From Locusta migratoria (lineage: Eukaryota > Arthropoda > Insecta > Orthoptera > Acrididae): a stretch of 64,000 bases of DNA. Within the stretch, counting starts at the first letter, position 1. Each line of letters begins with the position of its first letter. The stretch lies in the NCBI GenBank assembly GCA_026315105.1, contig CM048744.1, forward strand, positions 314,037,270 through 314,101,269, written 5' to 3'. The translations under genes were made by a program, and so were the position numbers. The notes beneath the pieces are model-generated. The model was not told where the DNA came from. It saw only the letters and a program-made list of their open reading frames with translations, and did not search any database. Positions 1 to 9,677 of the stretch are shown piece by piece.

Positions 1-1389
1 ACTATATGTCAATCATCCGACTGACGAAACTGGACCAACCCAGCAGTATAATGCTGGCACTGCCTGCCGTCGATTCCTGAACGCTGGCGGTTCGGCCCCA
101 TCTATTTTATTGTACCGGGCCGCCTGCTCCCTCTGTCGGCTTTAACTAGCGCTCTTAAACTCGCCAGTTCTCGACCTGCCTGTGTGCATGCATTTAATCC
201 AGCTGTGCTGCTTTAAGTTCTTATTCCAGGATCTACTGAGCCATAAAAGCACGAACTTTAGCGTCCGGGCGTTGGTGGGCAAGTTACGAGCTAGGACATA
301 TTCTGGAATAATTGAAAAGTCTCGTCTTACTTTAATGACAACTGCTTAAAAAGTAATACTCCAACTGCCACTCTCCTTTTTAAGAGTGCAGTTACTGTCC
401 GACAGTCTATTACATTTTTCAGCTCGTGCTAGCACACTAAAAAGAAGTTCCAATTATTAACTTCCTTTGTAGCTTATTAACCAGTCATTCGGTATCACTG
501 AGGAGTCATAAAACATTCGTCCGTAAAAGTTACATAAGATTATTTAAAGTACGGGATGTCGCGGGTAATATTTCATAAAATTTTTCCGAGTAACTGTGTA
601 GAAAGAATTTTACGCAGTATTTCTATCAGCGTGGTAAGAATATTGGGCAATACGTGAGGCTCATATATCACCCGTTTGCGTTGACCCATGATGTCATGTG
701 CGGGGACATACTAAACAGAAAAATGCGGAAAACAGCATTCTGAAACACAAAAGAAAACTTATAAAATGAAACCTGCCATTATTCACGAAGAAAATTTCCT
801 TTGCACTGTGCTATAAAAACACTTGCCATTACGAACGATCAAAGTGTTAATTGATTAGTCCTAGTGTTTTTTTAATTAAATCATGGTGCACAGTGTGTAG
901 ATGGGTGAACGTAAATTGATCAGTTTGTACTGTAAAAAGTAATGAAACATTCGTAACAAAAGACAAATGATGACAGTTACCTGTTGTACAAGCTTACGTA
1001 ATGGGTCAAAGCCAACGTGTGGTATTCTGTGCTTCAGATGACATGAATACTGTCAGATACAAGTAAGACTGACCCTTAGGATTACTAAGCTTTAGCAAGA
1101 AACTCTAGCTATTAATCTATTCAATTCATTAACTGAACGAATGAACCTCTTATGTACGGCAGTCCTTACAATTTTTACAGGGTACCTACTACTCTTTATT
1201 TCAATTTTGGCTTAAAACATAGCTTCACATAAAGAGAACGTTCCAAATCTCTTAATGTAATTTACTTCCGCTCAGTTTTAACAATATCGAGTGTCAGCAA
1301 TAATCTCTATTAAACCTAGATTAATAACTGACCATAGAAGTGCATGTGTCTGTGCATTTATGTGTAATGAAAATGGTTTTGCATTCTAT
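1..1389. other. Non-coding DNA, nothing recognised
   Basis: No open frame with recognisable domains, no tRNA-like promoter boxes and no terminal repeats were seen on either strand. Base composition is ordinary AT-rich intergenic. It may hold diverged repeats that only a library search would reveal. Confidence 0.5.
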
Positions 1390-1645
1390 GCCAGGTTTTA
1401 ATTTGGCAAACAAATTTCCATCAGTTTCTGTGTAATGAATAATTTCTGACTTACTTCTTGTTTTGAACTTAATACGCGTTATAATAAGCTGGTATGGGAG
1501 CAGAATCGAAACGTCTTTTCATACCCTGTACTAGTAAAAATTCTGGTAGCCACCCTCTGATTTGACAAGAAGTTAAATAGGAACTTATGGCTGGCACGGT
1601 CAGACAACTGGAGTTCAACATCGAGATAGTACAGAGATCACTGCT
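1390..1645. repeat. Diverged repeat, paired with 16345-16600
   Basis: The segment from 'atttggcaaacaaatttcc' through 'gatagtacagagatca' is matched, with many substitutions and small gaps, in the same order and orientation at 16345-16600. Shared anchors include 'cttcttgttttgaacttaat' and 'tggagttcaacatc/tgaagttcaacatc'. The second copy abuts the 3' side of a Penelope-like element, so this may be that family's terminal region without its coding part. No coding potential is seen. The 1646-1948 stretch that follows shows nothing recognisable. Confidence 0.6.
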
Positions 1646-1948
1646 TGTCAGGTTCTCCTGATCACAGAGATAAGGAATCAACCGTAGTGAATAGCTCTTG
1701 GCGTAAAGACCAGTTGTATACCTATCGGGTGTTCTGCAGCTATTCTCTTATTGGAAGAACGGACATACTGTCGCTATTCTACAGTACAGATTTAAAATTT
1801 CAATTCAACTCATTTTTTTCTATGCAATTCCTTTTAAAATTTAAGTATGACACACTTCTTATAGTTCAATAAAATTGAGCAAATAGGATGATTCCCAGAT
1901 CTGTATAGTACGGACGCCCTCCCCTGTGAGCTTACATACTATATAAAA

Positions 1949-3240
1949 TCTATATCTACATCTACGCTACTAGCCTGCAATTCACAATTGAGTGGCTGTC
2001 AGAGGGTTCATCGGAGCAATTATTGGACGAGATAGTGACATAGCATGGCCTACTGCAACTGGTACCTAATAATAATAATAACACAGCTGACGGCACTGTT
2101 CTTGTTAATCACGACATACATCTGTACTCAGTACGGATTCAATTACTGAAATTATTGGACAATTTCTCCACTACTCCGTGGTTTCCCTAAGTCACTCTAG
2201 GCAAATAACGGGATGGTTCCTTTGAAACGGCACGGCCAGTTTCTTTCCCCATCCATGACACAAACCTTCCTAGTAAGTGCTTCGTCTCTAATAATCAAGG
2301 TGTCGACGGAACGTTAAAGCCCAATTTTCTTACCTCCCTATTACCTAAATATCTCAGATCGAGCTTTGATTTCACTAATTTGATTTTCATATCGAATCCT
2401 TTTTGTATAAGTTTTCGCATTCTAAACAGTAATCTGGTGATTGGAATTTCGCAAATATATTACATTGCAACGAAATATTCATTGGTCTTAACCACTATCA
2501 CCCCAGCTCCCGTATTATATCCGTGACAGTCTCTCACGCTATTGCGTGATAATACAAAACGAGTTGCCCTTCTTTGTACTTTCTCGATGACTTACTTGAC
2601 TTAGTTCCTGTCGTTCCCTCTGGAACATAGGGCCGAAACGAAATTTCTTCACCTGATGCGATTTCTGGCAAGTCTCTTCACTTCACTCCAGATTTTCCAA
2701 TCCTCTGCAGCTTCTCTCTGGATCTTCCTCGATGTCCTCCGTTAATCCTATCTGATACTGTACTAATACTGCGTAGCAGTATACCAATGGAGGACGGACA
2801 AGTCTAGACTAGAGAGACTAAGTCCATACTCTATATGACACAGTGTTGCGCATGCGAAAATCAAGTGCCGCGGCTATCAGAGATGCTTTGTGGTGCCGCA
2901 CACAGAAAGCTTCCCATGGAGCCCCTGAGATCTGCAACACCAATAATCGCTTTTCGGCTTTTGGCAAGTTCAATCTTCATTTATTTCCAAGAACAGCACT
3001 CTTTAGTTTGCTTTCTTCACAATATTATCTACGTGCTGTTTTCAGTTAAAGGTGTTTGTAACTGATTCCAAGGTATTTAGTTGAATTGACAATGGTAAGA
3101 TTTGAACGATTTAATGTGTAAGAGACATTTAACGGATTTTTTGGTATTCACATAAATGAAGTTACATTTTTCTTCGTTTAGGGTCGATGGCCATTTTTCG
3201 CACAATAAAGCAGCCTTCTGTGTCTCATTTTCCAAAATGG
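1949..3240 (-). mobile_element. Old, decayed non-LTR retrotransposon (TAGATG-tail LINE)
   Basis: Read on the minus strand, the 3' end is at about 1949, where 'tctacatctacgct' (complement of the TAGATG tail) is followed by the family's 3'-UTR motif 'ctgtcagagggttcatcg'. Inside, 'aaaacgagttgcccttcttt' (2557-2576) and 'ggacggacaagt' near 2790 match the RT C-terminal region of the better copies at 9975-11697 and 12820-15470. The match resumes near 3040-3220, which corresponds to the thumb region of RT. Frames are shattered by indels and no ORF survives. This is the most diverged member of the family in the window. Both boundaries are approximate. Confidence 0.65.
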
Positions 3241-3329
3241 TATTGATTTACAGCTGACTTTACGGCAAGTGAGAGCAAACAGCCCACTCCGCAGGTGATT
3301 TTCCAGATTATTTTCTAGATCGTTTATAC

Positions 3330-3730
3330 AGGTTTATAAAGTTTCTGCGGCGTCATCTTCCACGATTCCTTGAGGATGTTCAGCAACGTCTCAGTATGTG
3401 ACACATACATGATGGAGCTCCGCCACATTCTGCTGCAGGTGTCAGACTGTATTTAACTCGCAGATACGGCCAAAGATGGATAGGTCGAGACGGACATATA
3501 CCTCGGCCTCCAAGATCACCTGAGCTAAATATTCTGGATATTTGTATCTGGCGTTACCTCAGAATCGAAGTATATAGCACACCCGTTGAAGAACTAGAGC
3601 GTAGAGTTGTACACGCTTGTCAAGAATTCCGAAAGGGGTTTTCGTAAGCATTCGAAATTAATTGCAGAGACGAGCATAGCATTGCATGCAGATGTAAGGA
3701 AAACACTTCGAACACCTCCTTTAACAGCTA
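3330..3730 (+). pseudogene. DDE transposase C-terminal fragment (IS630/Tc1-mariner superfamily)
   Basis: One frame reads from about 3330 to a stop at 3645-3647. It contains HDGAPPH (3408-3428), the second catalytic Asp context of a common insect mariner-like transposase family, then RWIGRDG, PPRSPELN and ILD, which hold the third acidic residue, followed by TPVEELERRVVHACQEF. One in-frame TGA at about 3399-3401 falls just before HIHDGAPPH, where relatives have Trp, so a TGG-to-TGA change is likely. Beyond the stop another frame gives GKHFEHLL, the family's usual C-terminus, so a frameshift lies near 3650. The N-terminal DNA-binding half is absent and no TIRs were found. It is a dead fragment. 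Confidence 0.75.
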
Positions 3731-3940
3731 ACCGATACGTGAAATTTGAACTAAATGCGATGTAAAACCTAATAGTAAAGTCTAAATTTCAAATTTATGT
3801 GTACTAACTAGGACGATGTTTACAATGACGTTAGTGTCGGCCTGGAACCATACATTCCTAATTATTTCGCAAAAGACTTATTTGCGGACCCATGTTTACT
3901 GGGACATTTTTGCTTCTTTTATCATGTACTTTAAACCGTG

Positions 3941-4136
3941 GCCGGCCGCCGTGGCCGAGGGGACTGAGGCGCTTTAGTCACGGTCTGCACGGCCACTACG
4001 GTCGGGGGTTCGAATCCCCCCTCGGGAATGGTTATTTGTGCCGTCCTTAGTATTAGTTCGTAAGTAGTTTGTAAGTTTAGGGACTGATAACCCCGTAGCT
4101 AAGTCCCATAAGCTTAACAAACAGTTGAATATTTTT
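3941..4136 (+). mobile_element. SINE family A (tRNA-derived)
   Basis: The tRNA-like head carries an A-box region 'gtggccgaggggactgaggcg' style and a B box 'ggttcgaatcc'. It is followed by 'ttatttgtgccgtcctta' and the conserved 3' module with 'gggactgat' pairing to 'agtccc'. The tail is 'aacagttgaatattttt'. Flanks share 'aaccgtg' (3934-3940 and 4137-4143), a probable short TSD. The tRNA part resembles a class II tRNA (Ser/Leu type, long variable arm) and is the internal pol III promoter typical of SINEs. Confidence 0.9.
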
Positions 4137-4143
4137 AACCGTG

Positions 4144-5055
4144 TGCACCATTCTTTTTTATACACCCTGTGTAGATTAGGAACAGTAGAGGAATTCTGAC
4201 ACATGGGGAAAGGGAGATATCACTTGTCTCACACGATGACTTTTCATCCATTACTATGAACTGTGACCGTTCATTCAGAAAATAATCACGGCTTCAATCG
4301 CATAACAGACGACTTCTAGGCACAGGTCTTCAGAGGAAGTAGACCTGAAGAGACAGGGGAATTATAAAAGCCAGCTACGACACAGCGTGCTTTTCAACCA
4401 TAAAACGAAGTTTTCGGAAATCAAAATCATCTACGATGGCGAATTACACTGCTGGCCACCAATAATGCAACAGTAAAAAGCAACGGAACAACTCTTGCCA
4501 ATTATTTGGAGAATACGTTGCACAAACATTACAAATGCGGTACTAAATAGTGAGAAAGGTTGATGAAATCAGTATTGAGTTTTGCCGCCAGTGATAGGTA
4601 CAACTCCTGTTAGACACTTTACCGTTGATTTAAAGAGACTGAGGATGTGTCGTTGGGTTCTGTTACTCCTCGCTGATTACACACCAAAAAATTGATATAC
4701 TGTAATAAAGGATGGTGTATCCTTTGCAGTCATCAACCAGACATTTTCATTAAGCTATAGATACGGAGGACAGGGAGGTTAAGACAGCAATGCTATCCGA
4801 TGGGCGACGAAGAAGTCTTGACCACTGCATGAAATATGTGGACGCGTACTATCTTACCGCCATGCGGCTGTCGGCTAGCTCCAAGGAATGGAAGCCTAAT
4901 ACTTGAAGATGTAATACGAAATAATTGGTGTAATAAGTTAGATACTAGAAGGTAATTGACAAACATCAGACAGTCCTGTACGAAAATATATGCACGTCAT
5001 TCCATCTAGACGTTAGTAAAAAACCTTTGTTGTACTTTCAGAATAATATTTATAA
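4144..5055. other. Non-coding DNA with a possible Tc1-type end at 4446
   Basis: No coding frame is recognised. At 4446-4475 'acactgctggccaccaata' resembles the terminal sequence of the Tc1 copies at 24133 and 25543 (acactactggccattaaaat), but the similarity is short and no partner TIR is seen. The rest is AT-rich without features. Confidence 0.35.
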
Positions 5056-5066
5056 TTAAAAATACT

Positions 5067-6507
5067 GTTGTTGTTGTTGTTGTTGTCTTCAGTCCGGAGA
5101 CTGGTTTGATGCAGCTCTCCACAATACCCTATCCTAAGCAAGCCTCTTCATCTCCACATAAGAACGGCAACCTACATCTGTCTGAATCTGCTTACTGTAT
5201 CCATCTCTTGGTCTTCCTCTGAGGTTTTTACCCCACACAGTTCCCTCCAACGCTAAATTCACAATTCCTTGATGTCTAAGAATGTGCCCTACCAATCTAC
5301 CCCTTCTTTTAGTCAAGGTACGCCAGAAATTTCTTTTCTCACCAATTCTGTGCAGTACCTCCTCATTAGTTACGCGATCCACCCACCTAATCTTCAGCAT
5401 TCTTCTGTAGCACCATATTTCAAAAGCCTTAATCCTCTTCCTGTCCGCACTGTTTATTGTCCATGTTTCACTCCCATACAAGGCAACACTCCATACAAAT
5501 GCCTTCAGAAAGGACTTCCTTAGGCTTAAATCAATATTCGATGTTAACAAATTTCTCTTTTTCAAGAACGCTTTTCTACCCATTGCCATTCTGAATTTTA
5601 TGTCCTCTGTACTGCGACCATCATTTATTATTTTACTGCCCAAGTAACAAAACTCCTTCATTGCTTCGTAACCTAATATAATTCCTTCAGCATCACCAGA
5701 TTTTGTTATACGGCACTGCATTACCCTAGTTTTGCTCTTGTTAATGTTCATCTTATATGCACCTTTCAGCACACTGTCCATTCCGTTCAATTGCTCTTCC
5801 AGGTCCTTTGCTGTATCTGATAGAATTACTATGTCGTCGGCAAAACGCAATGTTTTTATTTCTTCCCCATGAACTTTCATTCCTTCACCAAATTTATCCT
5901 TGCTTTCCTTTATAGCTTGCTCAATGTACAAATTGAACAACATTGGAGATAGGCAACAACCTGTCTTACTACCTTCCAACCACTGAATCCCTTTCATGCC
6001 CTTCAACTCTGACAACCGCTGTCTGGTTTTTGTACAAGTTGCAACTAACCTTACGCTTCCTATATTTTACTCCTGATTGCTTCAGAACTTGGAAGAGTTT
6101 ATTCCAATCAACATTGTCAAAAGCCTTCTCCAAATCTACAAAAGCTAGAAAGTCTGAAGGTACTTCACCTGTCTCATACATCTTACACACCAGGTGAAAC
6201 AATTTTGTTATGGCTGGTTCTCCCAGTGACTTCAGTAGCTCTGAGGGAATGTCATCTACTCGACTTAGGTCCTTCAGTGCTCTGTCAAATCATCTCTCAC
6301 TATAGTATCTCCTATTTCATCCTCATCTACTTCTTCACCCCTTCCTACAATATTGCCTCTAAGTTCATTTCCTTCGTAGAGCCTCTCTATATACTCTTTC
6401 CACCTTTCAGCTTTCCCTTCTTTGCTGAAAACCGGCTTTCCATCTGCGTTCTTGATATTCATGGAGCTGTTTTTCTTATCTCGAAATATCTCTTATTTTC
6501 CTGTAGG
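5067..6507 (-). mobile_element. RTE-type LINE, 5'-truncated, with exact TSD
   Basis: This is a minus-strand non-LTR retrotransposon. The 3' end at 5067 is a (GTT)n tract on the plus strand, that is an (AAC)n tail, followed by the 3'-UTR signature 'cttcagtccggagactggtt'. That signature is also present at 41100 in a second copy. Eleven bases, 'ttaaaaatact', occur exactly at 5056-5066 and at 6508-6518, flanking the element as a target-site duplication. The 5' part (endonuclease) is missing, as in normal abortive target-primed reverse transcription. Coding remnants lie in three frames: 5134-6015, 5969-6202 (holds DLEKAFDNVDW, the RT motif A region) and 6274-6462. Confidence 0.9.
5134..6015 (-). 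pseudogene. RTE reverse transcriptase, C-terminal 293 residues
   Basis: This is the longest retroelement frame in the window. RT motif B is GCCLSPMLFNLYIEQ (residues about 19-33), although the usual RQG before it reads SKTG. Motif C is FADDIVIL (about 58-65), with both catalytic aspartates kept. The RTE C-terminal block follows: YGSETWTINSADRKRIKAFE, WCYRRMLKIRWVDRVTNEEV, GRLVGHILRHQG and RGRPR. The upstream palm motif A is in another frame at 5969-6202, so at least one frameshift disables the enzyme. The initiator Met is arbitrary. The RTE/BovB-like assignment is from these C-terminal motifs and is inference from family knowledge. Confidence 0.9.
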
Positions 6508-7275
6508 TTAAAAATACTAAGTAAAACTTATTACCTGCAGGACCCTTGAAAATGGCAATAATGCGCTGGAACGGTATGTAGAGACGAAATAAAAACAAAT
6601 GTAAATTTAGCAGGAGATTTGGAAGTTTCTTTAGTAAAAATGTTGGCATATGACCTTTCTTGTCAAAACCCTTTTCCCAGACGTAGTTTCAGTCGTCTAA
6701 TTCCATAAATTTTCTGGGAGTAGTCATTAGGAGGGATTTAAAATGGAACGACCATATAAAATCAATCGTCGGTAAAGCAGATGCCAGACTTAGATTCATT
6801 GGGAGAATTCTAAGGAAATGCAGTCCGAAAATAAAGGAAGTAGGTTACAGTACACTTGTTCGCCCACAGCTTGAATACTGCTCACCGGTGTGGGATCCGT
6901 ACCAGGTGGGATTGATAGAGGAAGTGGAGAAGATCCAACGGAGAGCAGCGCTCTTCGTTACAGGATCATTTGGTAATCGTGAAAGCGTTACGGAGATGAT
7001 CGCTAAACTCCAGTGGAAGACTCTGCAGGAGAGACGCTCTATCGCTTTTGTCGAAGTTTCGAGAACTTACCTTTACTGAGGAGTCTAGCAGTATATTGCT
7101 CCCTCCTACGTATATCTCGCGAAGAGATCGTGAGGATAAAATCAGAGAGATTAGAGCCCACACAGAGGCATACCGACAATTCTTCTTTCCGCGAACAATA
7201 CGTGAGTGGAATAGGAGGGAAAATCGATAGTGGTACTGAAGGTACCCTCCGTCGCACATAGGGATGGCGGTTATC

Positions 7276-7474
7276 AAAATGTTCAAATGTTTGTTAAGCT
7301 TATGGGACTTAACTACGGGGTTATCAGTCCCGAAACTTACAAACTACTTATCAACTACCTTATACTAAGGACGACATAAATATCCATGCCCGAGGAGGGA
7401 TTCGAACCCCCGACCGTAGTGGCCGTGCAGACCGTGACTGGAGCGCCTCAGTCCTCTCGGCCACCGCGGCCGGC
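7276..7474 (-). mobile_element. SINE family A inside the hAT element
   Basis: A full-length copy with 'atggcggttatc' exactly on both sides (7264-7275 and 7475-7486), a perfect 12-bp TSD. The B box (complement of 'ggttcgaatcc') is at about 7400 and the head ends in 'ggccaccgcggccggc'. It sits 17 bases from the hAT terminus. Confidence 0.95.
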
Positions 7475-8104
7475 ATGGCGGTTATCGCTGAATCAACCGG
7501 TTTTTAGTTACACCGGTTCTTTTCATCTCCAGTTTAACCGCACCGTAAAAATTGCTCAAGATAACCGGTTTTTTAAATAACCGGTTTTCGGTTTTTTATT
7601 GCTATTATTTCCAGGAGAGTTCGACCGAAACATATTTTGCGACCGAAACAGAAACCGTAATAGAATTTTCGGTTCTTCTAGTTTCGGCCGAAACCGAAAC
7701 TTACGAAATTTATTTAAAATTTAGGTACATTTACGTTATAAGACAAATCACTAGTCTTATTTTGCAAGATCCCCTCCCAATACTACGCCTTCTTGAGTGT
7801 GTGTAAGCCTAGCCAGGAGTCCGTAGAAGACGATATACGAAGCATACAGATTTACTGGCCTAGTATTTCCATCCGGCAGTTGCGATAATGAGCCAACCAC
7901 TCCGTAAGTTGAACTTGTCAGACAGCGCATACGAATATCTCGTTACATACACAATATATATAAGTTACAGTCAGTAAATATACTTCAATCAGTGCTGCAG
8001 AAGTATTTAGAAAAATAAAATCACAGTTCCGACTAACAGTATGATTGTTGTGAGTGTAAATTTTTCGCAAATTGAACTAGGAAAGCTCTGTACCACATGA
8101 TCAA

Positions 8105-8239
8105 AGAATGTTCAAATGGGCGTGAGTTCTTATGAGACCTAAATGCTTAGGCCATCGGTCCCTAGACTTACAAACTACCTAATCTAACTTAAACTAACTT
8201 ACGCTAAGGGCAACATATACACCCACGACCGACGGAGGC
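8105..8239 (-). mobile_element. 5'-truncated SINE inside the hAT element
   Basis: The 13-bp repeat 'accacatgatcaa' is at 8092-8104 and 8240-8252. The insert has the SINE 3' module (complement of 'agggaccgatggcc ... ggtctc') and the 'caacatatacaccca' linker but lacks the tRNA-like head and its B box. The TSD shows it arrived in truncated form. Confidence 0.85.
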
Positions 8240-8419
8240 ACCACATGATCAATGTTACCTAAACCCATATTGGTTATTAAAAAAGCCCCTCACTTTCAAG
8301 GAATCACATTAATAAAACTTGTTAGCATAACAATATGATAATACATTAAAAGCTAGTATTCCAAGCTTACATAATAGATATATGAATCGAATTTACCGTC
8401 TCTTCCAAGAAATACTTTG

Positions 8420-8540
8420 GATGCTTTCTCCTTAAATGACACAGCATGTTTGTAGTACCTCCACCCGTTTTCAGCTTTTTAAAGCAAATGGAGCATTGTA
8501 CCTCACTGCTCCCGTACTTCGTGAAGTACTTCCATACTCA
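8420..8540 (-). pseudogene. BED zinc-finger remnant of a hAT transposase
   Basis: On the minus strand the frame from about 8537 downward gives VWKYFTKYGS, then Cys-Ser-Ile-Cys, KKLKTGGGTTNML, then Cys-His-Leu-Arg-Arg-Lys-His. This is the BED-finger pattern: an aromatic start, C-x2-C, then H-x4-H. Two in-frame stops lie immediately upstream, and the frame ends 'gaagagacg|gtaaat', which could be an old splice donor. BED fingers are the N-terminal DNA-binding part of hAT transposases, which agrees with the surrounding TIRs. The RNase H-like catalytic part is missing. Confidence 0.7.
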
Positions 8541-9105
8541 TTATGGTGCCATTTAAGACACAACCGATGTCTGGTGACGACAGCAAGGAAATGCCGCATG
8601 ACCAGACGCATGCAAGTCTTGTACACAGCCGGTGCACGCGCGTCGACTAATAGGCCACGCCACACGGCAACAGGTGCATCGATGCCTCAATAGCTGCACC
8701 AGTTCTTATGCCACGCGTTTGTTGCGCGTTTCTGACTGCCGGGATCGTTCTTAAATTATCACTGATTGCTCTTCTTAGTTACTGCGATGACCTAAGATTT
8801 CACAACAGTGGAAATTTTAGGAATAGCCCTAAATATTAGGGTCCACTAGTTTTAATTTTTTTTAATTATTTACAAAAAAACACATTTTGAACATTTTGAA
8901 CTACTACAGAAAATAGTCGTAACGGTTTTTTTACCCGGTTTTTGGCAATAACTAAGAAAAACCCGTTACAACCGACACCAAATAAATACCGAAAAAACCG
9001 GTTATTCAAAACTAAAATACCGATATCGGTTTTAACCGGTCGGTTTTTCCCATCCCTAGCCGCACACCGTCGGGTGGCTGCGGAGTATGGTTGTAGATGT
9101 AGATG

Positions 9106-9673
9106 TAATTTACCACTGGACTGACGCCCGTAAGTTCATTTCGTTCCGTGTCAGTGCTTTGAAAGACAGGGCAGTGGTTTCTTGAAGGTGTTTACTCGCT
9201 CGTACGCCAGAGAGTGATGTGTCAGTGCAGCTGGCTGTGGACATGACGGGCAGTCGGCAGTCGGGCTCCATCCAGAGGGTCATTTCCTGCCGCCTCGGCC
9301 CGCGCGACTAATGCCTTTCTGCTGCTGCCGGCTGCCGGGTGCCGGGGCGGGTCACGCCGAGGAATCCCTCGTATCGGCAACACCCCCGGGAGTAGGATGC
9401 TTTCCCATTAACTCCGGAAATGGGGAGCTTTCTTTATGTGCTGCGGGTCGGTCCGGTCGGCGGCGTACAGTCTGCGTCCGTCGCAAAACCCAACGTGCGC
9501 CTTGTGTGTGTGTTTTCCATCTCACTGAAAAGTTAGATACAAGAATATTATCCTAGCTCGCATTATATTCCGTAATGATCCATGACATTTCAGTCGTACT
9601 CCTAGGCGCCTTCTGCTACAGCAGAATCATCCTACTGCCCACCCTCCGCTTGTAAAATTCCGTGTCCCACTTT
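9106..9673. other. GC-richer non-coding stretch
   Basis: The 9240-9500 part is clearly GC-richer than its surroundings ('gccgggtgccggggcgggtc' type sequence). No coding similarity or element ends were recognised. The open frame at 9311-9556 looks like a by-product of high GC. Confidence 0.4.
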
Positions 9674-9677
9674 TTAA

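Larger units (their letters stand above)
7259..9058. mobile_element. hAT-type DNA transposon, non-autonomous
   Basis: The terminal inverted repeat reads 'tagggatgg' at the left and 'ccatcccta' at the right. Both subterminal regions are rich in 'aaccggtt' and 'ccggttttt' motifs (7496-7600 and 8933-9050). The flanks are 'gtcgcaca' (7251-7258) and 'gccgcaca' (9059-9066), an 8-bp duplication with one mismatch, as hAT elements make. The disrupted LINE reads continuously across the site. The element carries a BED zinc-finger remnant on the minus strand (8420-8540) and has been invaded by two SINEs (7276-7474 and 8105-8239). No catalytic domain is seen. Confidence 0.85.
6690..9105 (+). mobile_element. 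LINE 3' fragment (TAGATG tail), split by a hAT element
   Basis: The LINE part is 6690-7258 plus 9059-9105. In frame, the first part shows an RT C-terminal domain: FLGVVIRRDLKWNDHI, VGKADARLRFIGRILRKC, LVRPQLEYCSPVWDPYQVGL and EKIQRRAALFVTGSF (6888-7005), then frameshifted text to PRTIREWNRRENR at about 7230. The 3'-UTR 'accctccgtcgcaca' is interrupted by the hAT element and resumes as 'ccgtcgggtggctgcgg', ending 'gtagatgtagatgta' at 9105. The 5' end is truncated and approximate. The catalytic palm is not included, so this copy is dead. Confidence 0.85.

Noticed and set aside
4446..5055. Complete Tc1 element starting at 4446
   Set aside because: Only about 20 bases resemble a Tc1 end, and there is no second end or transposase.
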